Below are positions 36,207 through 47,559 of a stretch of 64,000 nt of DNA, piece after piece. The stretch lies in NCBI GenBank assembly GCA_050186335.1, contig JBFWYO010000010.1, forward strand, positions 11,396 to 75,395, in the 5' to 3' direction. The position numbers and the translations under genes were made by a program. The notes beneath the pieces were generated by a model. That model ran no database searches. It was given only the letters and a program-made list of their open reading frames with translations, and was not told the DNA's origin. Source of the DNA: JBFWYO01 sp050186335 (GTDB taxonomy: Bacteria > Pseudomonadota > Alphaproteobacteria > Bin65). How positions within the stretch are numbered: position 1 is the stretch's first letter; every line of letters starts with the position of its first letter.

Positions 36207-36476
36207 ATGGCACATAAAAAAGCAGGCGGCAGTTCGCGTAACGGCCGCGATTCGGCAGGCCGACGCCTCGGCGTCAAGAAGTTCGCGGGTCAGCAGGTTC
36301 TGGCCGGCAACATCCTGGTGCGCCAGCGCGGCACGACCTTCCACCCGGGACCGAATGTCGGCATGGGCCGCGATCACACCCTCTTCGCGCTCATCAACGG
36401 CAAGGTCCGCTTCAAACACGGCGCCAAGGATCGCACCTTCATCGTCATCGATCCGATCGCCGAAGCGGCGGAGTAA
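36207..36476 (+). CDS. rpmA: 50S ribosomal protein L27
   Basis: An 89-residue L27, starting [20 protein letters not shown], which places the N-terminal tail near the peptidyl transferase centre. GGAGG precedes the ATG. It follows rplU and is followed by an intrinsic terminator at 36559. Confidence 0.97.
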   Translation: MAHKKAGGSSRNGRDSAGRRLGVKKFAGQQVLAGNILVRQRGTTFHPGPNVGMGRDHTLFALINGKVRFKHGAKDRTFIVIDPIAEAAE

Positions 36477-38809
<2,333 letters not shown>

Positions 38810-38999
38810 TCGATCCGCGCTCCGCTCGACCCGGCCCCACCCCGCAAGCCATGCGAGAGAGAATCATTCGCGACGGTGCGACGTGCAACCTCGCCGCCCG
38901 GACCGGAAAGAGACGGGGTAAAGCACTTGCCGTCGCCATTGTCGATGCTTCGCGGGCGACGTAGCATTCAACAATAGGCGCGTCTTTCGGGAGAGATCG

Positions 39000-40037
39000 A
39001 TGTTTCTGATGAACACTTGGTACGTGGCGGCATGGCCGCGCGAGATCGAGGCGGGAAAGATTCTCGCGCGCACGATCTGCAACGAGCCGATGGTGCTGTT
39101 CCGCGACGAGGCGGGCGCCGTACAGGCGCTCGAAGATCGATGCTGCCATCGGCAGATGCCGCTCTCGCTGGGCTGGCTGGAAGACGGCACGGTGCGCTGC
39201 GGCTATCACGGCATGCGCTTCGACGGCGCCGGCAAGTGCGTGGAAATTCCCGGCCAGAGCAACATTCCGCCGCGCGCGCGCGTGCGCAAGTACCCGACCG
39301 AGCAGCGTTACGGCTGGATCTGGGTCTGGCCCGGCGACCCGGCGCAAGCGGACACGGCGAAAATCCCCGCCATCTTCGAACGCATGGATCATCCCGATTG
39401 GACCGCCGGCGGCGGCATGACCTACGTCAAATGCCATTACATGCTGCTGGCCGACAATCTGCTCGACCTGACGCACGAGACTTACATTCATCGCACGTCG
39501 TTGGGGAACCAAGCCGTGGTCGAACACCCGATCACGGTTACGCAGACCGAACAGGGCGTCGTCGTGCAGCGGCTGATCCCGAATCACGAACCCGCGCCGT
39601 TCTGGAAGGCCAATCTTTTCCACAAGCTCGGCAAGCATGTCATGGCGGATCGCTGGCAGATCATCAATTATCAGGCGCCCGGCAACATCGTGCTCGATGT
39701 CGGCGTCACGCCGGCCGGCCGGCCGCGCAGCGAGGGCGTCGAAGGCTGCAATACCAATGCGCTGACGCCCGAAACCGAGCATTCGACGCTGTACTTCTGG
39801 GGCTTCAGCCGGAAGTTCAACCGCGACGATGCAGCGCTCACCGATAAAATCATCGCCAACGTGGCGAATATCTTCCTCGAGGACAAAGCCGCGTGCGAGG
39901 CGGTGCATCAGGTGATGCTGCGCAACGAAGGCCGCTTCGTCATCGACATCAACGCCGACCAGGGCAATATCCTGGCGCGCCGCCTGCTCGACCGGCGGAT
40001 CGCGGCCGAACAATCGGGCGCGCGGGCGGCGGAGTAG
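39000..40037 (+). CDS. Rieske aromatic ring oxygenase, VanA-like oxygenase component
   Basis: A 345-residue oxygenase. The Rieske [2Fe-2S] cluster ligands are C48-x-H50 and C67-x2-H70 (CCHRQ ... CGYHG). The mononuclear iron site is in NLLDLTHETYIH, with H159 and H164. The family performs O-demethylation or hydroxylation of aromatic or other small molecules, as in vanillate demethylase VanA. No reductase (VanB) gene is adjacent, so electrons must come from elsewhere. It lies between proB and proA, an insertion into an otherwise standard housekeeping order. The ATG directly follows GGGAGAGATCG. Confidence 0.9.
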   Translation: MFLMNTWYVAAWPREIEAGKILARTICNEPMVLFRDEAGAVQALEDRCCHRQMPLSLGWLEDGTVRCGYHGMRFDGAGKCVEIPGQSNIPPRARVRKYPTEQRYGWIWVWPGDPAQADTAKIPAIFERMDHPDWTAGGGMTYVKCHYMLLADNLLDLTHETYIHRTSLGNQAVVEHPITVTQTEQGVVVQRLIPNHEPAPFWKANLFHKLGKHVMADRWQIINYQAPGNIVLDVGVTPAGRPRSEGVEGCNTNALTPETEHSTLYFWGFSRKFNRDDAALTDKIIANVANIFLEDKAACEAVHQVMLRNEGRFVIDINADQGNILARRLLDRRIAAEQSGARAAE

Positions 40038-40093
40038 TCGACGGGACAACCTACCGGTTGCCCATCCTTCGATATTCGCGCAAGAGCGCGCTA

Positions 40094-40144
40094 CTCAGGA
40101 TGAGGTGCTTGCGGTTGGCGCTAAAAGAACGGCCTCATCCTGAG
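40094..40144. repeat. Intergenic palindromic repeat
   Basis: CTCAGGATGAGG (40094-40105) and CCTCATCCTGAG (40133-40144) are perfect 12-bp inverted arms separated by 27 bases. Such CTCAGGATGAGG elements are a familiar dispersed repeat type in alphaproteobacterial intergenic DNA. Between the Rieske gene and proA. Confidence 0.75.
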
Positions 40145-40281
40145 TGCGCGGCCGAGCGGAGCGAAGACGCGTGTATCGCAGGACGAGGCCGTCGCACGAG
40201 GTGTCGCCAACGCACTTGTCCCCGCCCTAGGCAAATCGGCCCGGCTTCGCTACATTCCGCGCCCGTCCGAGGACCCGAGAT

Positions 40282-41559
40282 ATGCGCCCCGAAGCCGCCG
40301 GCAACGAAGAGATTCACGCGATCATGCGCCGCCTGGGCGAGCAAGCCCGCGCAGCCGCCGGCGTGTTGGCGCTTGCGTCGTCGGAAGCGAAGAACCGCGC
40401 GCTGCGCGAAGCCGCGGCCAGCCTGCGCCGCAACCAAGCGAAGCTGCTGGCCGCGAATGCGCGCGATCTCGACGAGGCGGCGCCCGGATCGACGCCCGCG
40501 TTTCGCGACCGGCTGACGCTGAACGCCGCGCGCATCGACGCGGTCGCCAAGGGCCTGGAGGATGTCGCGACCCTGCCCGATCCGATCGGCCAGACCATCG
40601 CCGAATGGACGCGCCCCAACGGATTGAAGATCGCGCGCGTGCGCGTGCCGCTCGGCGTCATCGGCATCATTTACGAATCCCGCCCGAACGTCACCGCCGA
40701 CGCCGGCAGCCTGTGCCTGAAAGCCGGCAACGCGGCAATTCTGCGCGGCGGGTCGGAAAGCTTTCATTCCTCGCGCGCCATCGTCGACTGCCTGCACGAG
40801 GGATTGCGCGCAGCCGGCCTGCCGGAAACCTCGATTCAACTGGTGCCGACCAAGGACCGTGCGGCGGTCGGCGAAATGCTCGCCATGCACGACCTGATCG
40901 ACATCATCGTGCCGCGCGGCGGGAAATCGCTGATCGCGCGCGTGCAGCAGGACAGCCGCATCCCGGTGCTCGCTCATCTCGAAGGGCTTTGTCACGTTTA
41001 CGTGGACGGCGCCGCCGATCTCGCCATGGCGCGCAGGATCGTGCTCAACGCCAAAATGCGGCGCGTCTCGGTGTGCGGTGCCGCCGAAACCTTGCTGGTC
41101 GACCGCAAGGTGCACAATTCGCATCTCGGCCCGATCGTGCAGGATCTGCTCGACGCCGGCTGCGAAGTGCGCGGCGATAACACCGTACGCGGCATCGATC
41201 CGCGCGTGACCGCCGCGACCGAGCAGGATTGGCGCACCGAATATCTGGAGCCGATCATCTCGGCCAAGGTCGTCGATGGCGTCGATGGGGCGATCGCGCA
41301 CATCGAACATTACGGCTCGCATCATACCGACACCATCGTCACCGACGACGCCAAGACCGCCGAAAAATTCCTGCGCGAGGTCGACTCCGCGATCGTGCTG
41401 TGGAACGCCTCCACTCAGTTCGCCGACGGCGCCGAATTCGGCATGGGCGCGGAGATCGGTATCGCGACCGGCAAGCTGCACGCGCGCGGACCCGTGGGCG
41501 CCGAGCAATTGACCAGCTTCAAATACGTGGTGCGCGGCGATGGCCAGATCCGTCCGTAA
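40282..41559 (+). CDS. proA: Gamma-glutamyl phosphate reductase
   Basis: A 425-residue aldehyde-dehydrogenase-fold enzyme that reduces gamma-glutamyl phosphate with NADPH, the second step of proline synthesis. Visible features are [20 protein letters not shown], the catalytic cysteine in [12 protein letters not shown], and TLVSSTQFADG-like [20 protein letters not shown]. Its last 20 bases overlap the start of the nadD frame. Confidence 0.96.
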   Translation: MRPEAAGNEEIHAIMRRLGEQARAAAGVLALASSEAKNRALREAAASLRRNQAKLLAANARDLDEAAPGSTPAFRDRLTLNAARIDAVAKGLEDVATLPDPIGQTIAEWTRPNGLKIARVRVPLGVIGIIYESRPNVTADAGSLCLKAGNAAILRGGSESFHSSRAIVDCLHEGLRAAGLPETSIQLVPTKDRAAVGEMLAMHDLIDIIVPRGGKSLIARVQQDSRIPVLAHLEGLCHVYVDGAADLAMARRIVLNAKMRRVSVCGAAETLLVDRKVHNSHLGPIVQDLLDAGCEVRGDNTVRGIDPRVTAATEQDWRTEYLEPIISAKVVDGVDGAIAHIEHYGSHHTDTIVTDDAKTAEKFLREVDSAIVLWNASTQFADGAEFGMGAEIGIATGKLHARGPVGAEQLTSFKYVVRGDGQIRP

Positions 41560-42424
41560 AAGGGCCGCGCGGCGGCCGGGCAAGCCGGCCCAAACCCGCA
41601 AGGCGGCCCCGTCCCGCAAACCGGCGCAAACCGCCAAGCCCGCACGCAAGAAATCTTCGATCAAAGCCAAGTCTTCCGCCGCAACACGCGCGGCCCCGAA
41701 GCGCGCGACACCGAAACGCGCCGCACGCGCGCTCAAAGTGAATCTCGCCGCCAAGCGCAAGCCGATCCGCCGTGCGGTCAAACCGGCCCGGCGCAAAACC
41801 GCGCCTGTGGGCGGCGTGCCGCTATGGTCGCCGTCGATCCCATCCATGTTCCGGCGCGCCAGGATCGGGCTGCTCGGCGGCAGTTTCAACCCGGCGCATC
41901 CGGGGCACCTGAACATCAGCCGCGACGCCATCCTGCGCCTGCGCCTGGACGAAGTGTGGTGGCTGGTCTCGCCGCAAAACCCGCTGAAACCCGCCAAAGG
42001 CATGGCGGATTTGGCTACCCGCATGATCGGCGCGCGGCGCGTCGCCGCCGACCGGCGCGTGCGCGTGACCTGCATCGAGCGCGCGCTCGGCACGGTCTAT
42101 ACCGTCGATACGCTCGACCGGCTCGCACGCCACTTCCCGCGTCTGCGGTTCGCGTGGTTGATGGGCGCCGATAATCTGGCGCAGATTCCGGCGTGGCGCG
42201 GTTGGACGCAAATCTTTCACGCGGTTTCCGTTGCGGTCTTTGCCCGCCCGTCCTATTCTATGCGGGCGTTGGCTGGTGCGGCGGCGGGGCGCTTTGCCCG
42301 GGACCGACGTCCGATGCGAGAAGCAAGCTCGCTCCTGGGCAAGAGCCCGCCGGCTTGGGTGTTCTTACATTCGAAGCTCGATCCCGCTTCGGCTTCCGCG
42401 ATCCGTGCGCGGCGGTCCGCTTGA
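41540..42424 (+). CDS. nadD: Nicotinate-mononucleotide adenylyltransferase with a basic N-terminal extension
   Basis: The NadD core is residues 103-294: [20 protein letters not shown] (nucleotide-binding GGSF and HxGH), then [31 protein letters not shown] and a C-terminal SAIR motif. It makes NaAD from NaMN and ATP. Ahead of it, the same open frame from an ATG overlapping proA by 20 bases gives about 100 residues rich in Lys, Arg, Ala and Pro, with no Asp or Glu, resembling a histone H1-like or nucleic-acid-binding tail. If this is not translated, the start is the ATG at 41846. There is no obvious ribosome-binding site at 41540. Confidence 0.9.
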   Translation: MARSVRKRAARRPGKPAQTRKAAPSRKPAQTAKPARKKSSIKAKSSAATRAAPKRATPKRAARALKVNLAAKRKPIRRAVKPARRKTAPVGGVPLWSPSIPSMFRRARIGLLGGSFNPAHPGHLNISRDAILRLRLDEVWWLVSPQNPLKPAKGMADLATRMIGARRVAADRRVRVTCIERALGTVYTVDTLDRLARHFPRLRFAWLMGADNLAQIPAWRGWTQIFHAVSVAVFARPSYSMRALAGAAAGRFARDRRPMREASSLLGKSPPAWVFLHSKLDPASASAIRARRSA

Positions 42425-42511
42425 CGCCTCGCAGCCGGGTTTTTCGCGACCCAACCGAGCGAGGAGAGTAAACCCATCGCAGCCAGAAAGAAGAAGCCGG
42501 TACGTCATCGC

Positions 42512-42862
42512 ATGGTCGATCTCGTGCAGGCGTCACTCGATGACGACAAGGCCGAACATATCGTCCTCATCGATCTCACCCGTAAGGCCAGTTTCGCGGA
42601 CACCCTCATCATCGCAACCGGGCGCTCGGCCCGGCAGGTGGGCGCCATGGCGGACCATCTGAGAGAGAAGCTCAAGGCGGCAGGACATCGCGTTCTGTCC
42701 GTCGAAGGCATGCAGGCGTGCGATTGGGTACTCGTCGATGCCGGCGACATCGTGGTCCACATCTTCCAGCCCGAGGTCAGAAAATTCTACAACCTCGAGA
42801 AGATGTGGGGCGCCGCGGCACCGGCCAACGAGGAAGAGCGCCGCGTCGAACTGATCGCCTAA
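42512..42862 (+). CDS. rsfS: Ribosomal silencing factor RsfS
   Basis: A 116-residue Iojap/RsfS protein that binds L14 and blocks subunit joining. Hallmarks: SLDDDKAEHIVLIDLTRKA, IATGRSARQVGAMADHL, and VHIFQPEVRKFYNLEKMWG. It follows nadD by 87 bases and precedes rlmH, a standard arrangement. Confidence 0.96.
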   Translation: MVDLVQASLDDDKAEHIVLIDLTRKASFADTLIIATGRSARQVGAMADHLREKLKAAGHRVLSVEGMQACDWVLVDAGDIVVHIFQPEVRKFYNLEKMWGAAAPANEEERRVELIA

Positions 42863-42905
42863 CGCGACCGCTTCACGGGTCGCGCACGCCCCCGGAAGGG
42901 GAAAC

Positions 42906-43364
42906 ATGCATATCGTCATCGCAGCCATCGGCCGCGCGAAAAGCGGACCCGTGACGGAATTGGTCGAAGGCTATCGCGCGCGCCTGCCATGGCGCGTCGA
43001 ACTCAAGGAATTCGAAGCCAAGAAGGGCCTCTCGGGCGCCGCGCTGAAAAAGGCCGAGGGCGGTCTGTTGCGCGACGCCATTCCCGCAGGGTTCTTCACC
43101 GTGGCGCTGGACGAACGCGGTGCGGAACATACCAGCGAAAAATTCGCGGCGCAGATCGCGCGCTGGCGCGACGCCAGCGGCGCCCGGCTCGCCTTCGCGT
43201 TGGGCGGTGCGGACGGCCACGGCGCCGATTTTCTCGCGACGGTGAATGCGAAACTCTCCCTCGGCCGCATGACCTGGCCGCACCTGCTGGCGCGCGTCAT
43301 GCTGATGGAACAGCTCTACCGCGCGCATACGATCCTGACCGGGCATCCGTACCACCGGGCCTAA
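42906..43364 (+). CDS. rlmH: 23S rRNA pseudouridine(1915) N3-methyltransferase RlmH
   Basis: A 152-residue SPOUT methyltransferase that modifies helix 69 of 23S rRNA. Characteristic pieces: FFTVALDERGAEHTSEKFA, FALGGADGHG and the C-terminal LLARVMLMEQLYRAHTILTG followed by HPYHRA. GGAAGGGGAA lies just before the ATG. It closes the nadD-rsfS-rlmH cluster. Confidence 0.96.
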   Translation: MHIVIAAIGRAKSGPVTELVEGYRARLPWRVELKEFEAKKGLSGAALKKAEGGLLRDAIPAGFFTVALDERGAEHTSEKFAAQIARWRDASGARLAFALGGADGHGADFLATVNAKLSLGRMTWPHLLARVMLMEQLYRAHTILTGHPYHRA

Positions 43365-43387
43365 AGCCGTCCCTCCGTTCTCGCGTC

Positions 43388-43486
43388 ATCCCGGCCGAAG
43401 CGAAGCGCAGAGCCGGGATCCAGTCTTTCCGCGCGTGCCACTGGACCCCGGATCTGCGCTGCGCAATCGTGCGGCTGGTCCGGGGT
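43388..43486. repeat. Dispersed intergenic repeat (two inverted-repeat units)
   Basis: Two adjacent palindromic units: ATCCCGGC (43388-43395)/GCCGGGAT (43412-43419) and ACCCCGGA (43445-43452)/TCCGGGGT (43479-43486). The second has the same arms as the unit at 45189-45229, in inverted orientation. Typical alphaproteobacterial repeat DNA downstream of rlmH. Confidence 0.7.
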
Positions 43487-43580
43487 GACAATGGCAATAA
43501 AGGGGGATCATTTCATTTGAAACGATCTCTCTCCGCCGCTAAGCTGGCGGTTCCGATGGCAATTCCGGAACCGTAGCGCC

Positions 43581-44819
43581 ATGCCCAGCCCCGCCGCCCA
43601 CGACCGCATCCTGATCGCCGGCGCCGGGCCCGTGGGTGCCGTGACGGCGCTCCTCCTGGCGCAGCAGGGCATTCCGGTGACCGTGCTCGAACGCGAAACC
43701 GGCCACGTCATGGATTACCGCGCCTCGACGTTTCATCCGCCGACGCTCGACATGCTGACCGAGTCCGGCATCGGCGGCGCGCTGGTGTCGATGGGTCTCA
43801 AGGCGCCGGTCATGCAGTATCGCGACCGCAAGGCGGGCCGCATCGCCGAAATAGACTACTCATGTCTGCACAACGACACCGATCATCCCTACCGGCTGCA
43901 ATGCGAGCAGTTCAAGCTGACCGCCTGGTCCTACGAACAGCTGGCGAAGATCCCCGGCACGTCGCTGCACTTCGCCCACGAGGTGACCGGCATCGAGCAG
44001 CACGACGATCATGTGGCGGCGACCGTCGCCACGCCCGCCGGCGACAAGCGCGTCACCGGGCGTTACCTGATCGGCGCCGACGGCGGCCGCAGCGCCGTAC
44101 GTAAACTGCTCGGCATACCGTTCGAAGGCTATACGCATCCGGAGCAATTCCTGGTCGCCGGCACGCAGTACGATTTCAAGGCCAGGCTGAAGGACATCTG
44201 TTCGGTCAACTACACCGCCGATCCGGACGAATGGTTCCTGCTGCTCGAAATCCCCGACATGTGGCGCATCGTCATGCCGGTCGGGCCCGAGATCGAGGCG
44301 GAGGATGCGATCGCGGACGGCTATCTCCAGAACGCGCTGCAGAATATCTGCCCGCGCGAGGGCAAATACGAAATCCTCGTGCGCGCGATCTATCGCGTGC
44401 ACCAGCGAGTCGCCGACACTTATCGCAAAGGCCGCGTGTTCCTCGCGGGCGATGCCGCGCATCTCAACAATCCGCTCGGCGGCATGGGCCTGAACGGCGG
44501 CTTGCACGATGCGGTAAATTTGACGCGCCGCCTCGACAAGGTTTGGCATGGCGCCGCCGACGACCGCACGTTCGACGAATACGAGGCGCAGCGCCGCCCG
44601 GCCGCCATCAAGGGCGTCAACTCGATCACCGAACGCAACAAGCGGCTGATGGAAGAACGCGATCCCGAAGTGCGCGCGCGTAATCTGGACGCCTGGCGCA
44701 AGATCGATGCCGATCCCGCGCTGATGTATCAGCATGCGCTGGATGCCTCGATGATCGGCACGCTGCGCGAATTCGGCATGGGCGATTTCCGCAGCACGCG
44801 CCGGCAAAGCGCGGCATAG
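43581..44819 (+). CDS. FAD-dependent aromatic monooxygenase (PheA/UbiH-like)
   Basis: A 412-residue class A flavoprotein monooxygenase. The N-terminal Rossmann fold is ILIAGAGPVGAVTALLLAQQ with the following VLERE, the DG motif is LIGADGGRSAVRKLLG and the second FAD motif is GRVFLAGDAAHLNNPLGGMG. These enzymes hydroxylate aromatic rings using NAD(P)H and oxygen. No neighbouring pathway genes identify a substrate. It is flanked by repeat-containing gaps on both sides. Confidence 0.92.
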   Translation: MPSPAAHDRILIAGAGPVGAVTALLLAQQGIPVTVLERETGHVMDYRASTFHPPTLDMLTESGIGGALVSMGLKAPVMQYRDRKAGRIAEIDYSCLHNDTDHPYRLQCEQFKLTAWSYEQLAKIPGTSLHFAHEVTGIEQHDDHVAATVATPAGDKRVTGRYLIGADGGRSAVRKLLGIPFEGYTHPEQFLVAGTQYDFKARLKDICSVNYTADPDEWFLLLEIPDMWRIVMPVGPEIEAEDAIADGYLQNALQNICPREGKYEILVRAIYRVHQRVADTYRKGRVFLAGDAAHLNNPLGGMGLNGGLHDAVNLTRRLDKVWHGAADDRTFDEYEAQRRPAAIKGVNSITERNKRLMEERDPEVRARNLDAWRKIDADPALMYQHALDASMIGTLREFGMGDFRSTRRQSAA

Positions 44820-45188
44820 CAAGTCCGGAAGCGGTTCCGCCGCCGGCCGGCTTCGCGCGAGGCCGATGTCGCGCGAAATTTGCACTGAAACCACTTTTTT
44901 AGCCGCGTTTCGGAGCCCGCGAACCCGCGCAAAGCCGCAGCGTCGCTCGCGATGTTACGAATGTTACGGATTCACCCCTTAGGGTTAGGGAACCTTAGGG
45001 TCCCTGCCTCGCCACGCCGGGCCGATTCCGACACAGATTCACAATGACAAAGAGCATGTCCAGAGTCGGTCGTCGTGTAGAAACGAACCGACGATTTTCC
45101 GCGACGCCTCCGCACATAGATCGAGCGATGCAGGTTTCAAGCCTCGCGTTACGTTTGTTACGTTTGTTGTCGATGCTTTCATCTTGTC

Positions 45189-45229
45189 ACCCCGGACCAG
45201 CGACGCGCAGCGGCGCGCCGATCCGGGGT
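45189..45229. repeat. Dispersed intergenic repeat
   Basis: ACCCCGGA (45189-45196) and TCCGGGGT (45222-45229), within a longer GTCACCCCGGACCAGC...GATCCGGGGTCCAG context. The same sequence occurs inverted at 43445-43486. Confidence 0.75.
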
Positions 45230-45352
45230 CCAGGCGATCGTGCCGTTAACGGACTCCTGGGGACCCGGGTTCTTCGCCCTGATCACGAGCTTGTCGAAGG
45301 GCGCTTCGGCGGGGATGACACTGTGGCGAACCCGCATAACAACGCCTCACGC

Positions 45353-45402
45353 TGAGCCTGTCGAAGCATGAGTCCACTGAAGCTCACCCTTCGACAGGCT
45401 CA
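45353..45402. repeat. Intergenic palindromic repeat (GAGCCTGTCGAAG family)
   Basis: TGAGCCTGTCGAAG (45353-45366) and CTTCGACAGGCTCA (45389-45402) are perfect 14-bp inverted arms around a 22-base spacer. This is a widely dispersed repeat type in alphaproteobacteria. Confidence 0.8.
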
Positions 45403-45513
45403 GGGTGAGGGTCGGGAATGGCGGCTCGCCTAAGTAATTTTGCATGCCCCACGACCGCCGGCTACCCGGCCCCGCCGCGGTCCTTTTTCGCCCAATTCCC
45501 GTCTTCCGCGCAT

Positions 45514-45533
45514 CTTTATGCGTTCTTTATGCG
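45514..45533 (+). promoter_or_regulatory. Candidate KdpE-binding direct repeat
   Basis: CTTTATGCG occurs at 45514-45522 and again at 45525-45533, one helical turn (11 bases) apart, 94 bases upstream of the first kdp frame. The known E. coli KdpE site is TTTATA-N5-TTTACA, with the same 11-base phasing and similar sequence. Confidence 0.45.
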
Positions 45534-45626
45534 CGCGCGCGCGGCTCGCACTCGAACCTTAATGCGAAGCGGGCCATTTTACCTGCCAATCACCGGCCAA
45601 AACGGCTTTACCGCGCGGAGAATCCG

Positions 45627-45710
45627 ATGCTCGACGTTCTCGTCATAGCGCTTGGCGTGTTCGCCTTCGCCCTGTTCATCGGCTACGTCGCCGCCTGCGA
45701 TCGTTTGTGA
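45627..45710 (+). CDS. Kdp-associated small hydrophobic peptide
   Basis: A 27-residue peptide, MLDVLVIALGVFAFALFIGY then VAACDRL, consisting of one membrane helix. GGAG lies 6 bases before the ATG. Similar peptides precede kdpF in other proteobacteria; function unknown. It ends 7 bases before kdpF. Confidence 0.7.
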   Translation: MLDVLVIALGVFAFALFIGYVAACDRL

Positions 45711-45717
45711 GGGTGTG

Positions 45718-45807
45718 ATGATTTTCGATTTTGTCCTCGGCGGCGGCGTCGCCGCGATAACGCTCATCTATCTCGTGTACGTCTTGATCCGCCCCGAACG
45801 CTTCTAG
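45718..45807 (+). CDS. kdpF: Potassium-transporting ATPase subunit KdpF
   Basis: A 29-residue single-helix subunit: MIFDFVLGGGVAAITLIYLV then YVLIRPERF. The C-terminal LIRPERF is the KdpF signature. It stabilises the KdpABC complex. GAGGG precedes the start; kdpA follows after 9 bases. Confidence 0.9.
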   Translation: MIFDFVLGGGVAAITLIYLVYVLIRPERF

Positions 45808-45816
45808 GAGTTTTCC

Positions 45817-47544
45817 ATGACGATCAACGGATGGCTTCAGATCGCGCTGTACGGGGCGATCGTCCTGTTGCTGACCAAGCCGGTGGGCTGGTACCTGACC
45901 CGTGTATTCAACGGCGAACGCACGTTTCTGGCACCGATTATGGGGCCGATCGAACGCGTGTTCTATCGCGCGGCCAATGTCAGCCCGAAATTCGAGCAGC
46001 ATTGGACGCGCTACGCCGTTGCCATGCTGGTGTTCAACGGCGTGGGCTTCCTGCTGCTTTATTTGATCCAGCGCATCCAGCACGGCTTGCCGTTCAATCC
46101 GATGGATTTCGGCGCGGTGCCGGCCGATCTCGCGTTCAACACCGCGATCAGCTTCGTGAGCAACACGAACTGGCAGAATTACGGCGGCGAGACGACGATG
46201 AGCTACCTGACCCAGATGATCGGGTTGACGGTGCAGAACTTCCTTTCCGCGGCGACCGGCAACGCACTGGCGGTCGCGCTGATCCGCGGGTTCTCGGGCC
46301 GCTCGGCCAAGTCGATCGGCAATTTCTGGGTCGATCTGGTGCGCTGCGTGCTTTACGTGCTGCTGCCGATATCGTTCGTGCTCGGCATTGTCCTGGTCGC
46401 AACCGGCGTGCCGCAAACGCTGGCGCCGTATATCGAGGCGACGACGCTGGAGGGCACCAAGCAGACCATCGCCATCGGTCCCGTGGCTTCGCAGCTTGCC
46501 GTCAAGATGCTCGGCACCAACGGTGGCGGCTTCTTCAATGCCAACTCGGCGCATCCGTTCGAGAATCCGAACGCGATCTCCAATCTGCTTCAAATGCTGG
46601 CGATCTTCGTGATCGGCGCCGGCTTGACCAACGTGTTCGGGCGCATGGTGGGCGACCAGAAGCAAGGCTGGGCGATCTTCGGCGCCATGGCGATGCTGTT
46701 CATCGCGGGCGTCGCCGTCACCTATTGGGCCGAGGCTGCGGGCAATCCGATATTGGCTGGCCTGGGCGTCGATGTGAATTCATCCGCCTTGCAGCCCGGC
46801 GGCAATATGGAGGGCAAGGAGGTGCGGTTCGGCATTTCGTTGTCCAGCCTGTTTGCCGTGATCACCACGGCCGCAAGCTGCGGGGCGGTCAACGCGATGC
46901 ACGCCAGCTTTACGGCGCTGGGCGGCATGATCCCGATGATCAACATGCTGTTGGGCGAAATCATCGTCGGCGGCGTCGGCGCCGGTCTTTACGGCATGCT
47001 GCTGTTCGCCATCGTGACTGTGTTCATCGCGGGCCTCATGGTCGGCCGCACGCCGGAATATGCCGGCAAAAAGATCGAGGCCAGGGAGATCAAGATGACG
47101 ATGCTGGCGATTCTTTGCCTGCCGCTGTCGATACTGGCCTTCACCGCGGTCGCCACGGTGACCACGGCAGGGCTCGCGGGTCCGGCCAATCCGGGGCCGC
47201 ACGGCTTCAGCGAAATCTTGTATGCCTACACTTCGGCGACGGCGAATAACGGCAGCGCGTTCGCCGGATTGAGCGGCAATACGCTGTTCTACAATCTGAC
47301 CCTGGGCATCGCCATGGCGGTCGGACGCTTCGCCATGATCGTGCCGATGCTCGCCGTGGCCGGTTCCCTGGCCGGCAAGAAACTAACAGCACCTTCGCCC
47401 GGCACGTTCCCGACCAACGGTGGCATGTTCGTCGCCCTCCTGGTCGGTGTCATCTTGATTGTTGGCGGCTTGACGTTCTTCCCCGCGCTTGCCCTCGGCC
47501 CCCTGGTCGAGCACCTCGCGCTGCAGGCCAAGACGCTGTTTTGA
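45817..47544 (+). CDS. kdpA: Potassium-transporting ATPase subunit KdpA
   Basis: A 575-residue channel-like subunit, related to the SKT superfamily, that forms the selectivity filter of the Kdp pump. Visible pieces: [40 protein letters not shown] and NNGSAFAGL, which carry the conserved filter loops. AGGAG precedes the ATG. Expressed under K+ limitation in known systems. Confidence 0.98.
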   Translation: MTINGWLQIALYGAIVLLLTKPVGWYLTRVFNGERTFLAPIMGPIERVFYRAANVSPKFEQHWTRYAVAMLVFNGVGFLLLYLIQRIQHGLPFNPMDFGAVPADLAFNTAISFVSNTNWQNYGGETTMSYLTQMIGLTVQNFLSAATGNALAVALIRGFSGRSAKSIGNFWVDLVRCVLYVLLPISFVLGIVLVATGVPQTLAPYIEATTLEGTKQTIAIGPVASQLAVKMLGTNGGGFFNANSAHPFENPNAISNLLQMLAIFVIGAGLTNVFGRMVGDQKQGWAIFGAMAMLFIAGVAVTYWAEAAGNPILAGLGVDVNSSALQPGGNMEGKEVRFGISLSSLFAVITTAASCGAVNAMHASFTALGGMIPMINMLLGEIIVGGVGAGLYGMLLFAIVTVFIAGLMVGRTPEYAGKKIEAREIKMTMLAILCLPLSILAFTAVATVTTAGLAGPANPGPHGFSEILYAYTSATANNGSAFAGLSGNTLFYNLTLGIAMAVGRFAMIVPMLAVAGSLAGKKLTAPSPGTFPTNGGMFVALLVGVILIVGGLTFFPALALGPLVEHLALQAKTLF

Positions 47545-47559
47545 TCGGAGAGTTCCACC

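Larger units (their letters stand above)
44820..45626. other. 807-base gap with repeats and the kdp regulatory region
   Basis: No gene is supported except the kdp leader peptide beginning at 45627. Contents in order: GTTACG pairs (44954-44968 and about 45149-45163), three TTAGGG hexamers (44979-45000), a dispersed repeat (45189-45229), a 14-bp inverted repeat (45353-45402) and a KdpE-like direct repeat (45514-45533). Confidence 0.6.

Noticed and set aside
40135..42093. 652-codon minus-strand frame across proA and nadD
   Set aside because: No recognisable domain, and it conflicts with two well-supported enzymes.
44979..45000. Telomere-like TTAGGG repeats
   Set aside because: Only three copies in a bacterial intergenic region; no linear-replicon feature nearby.
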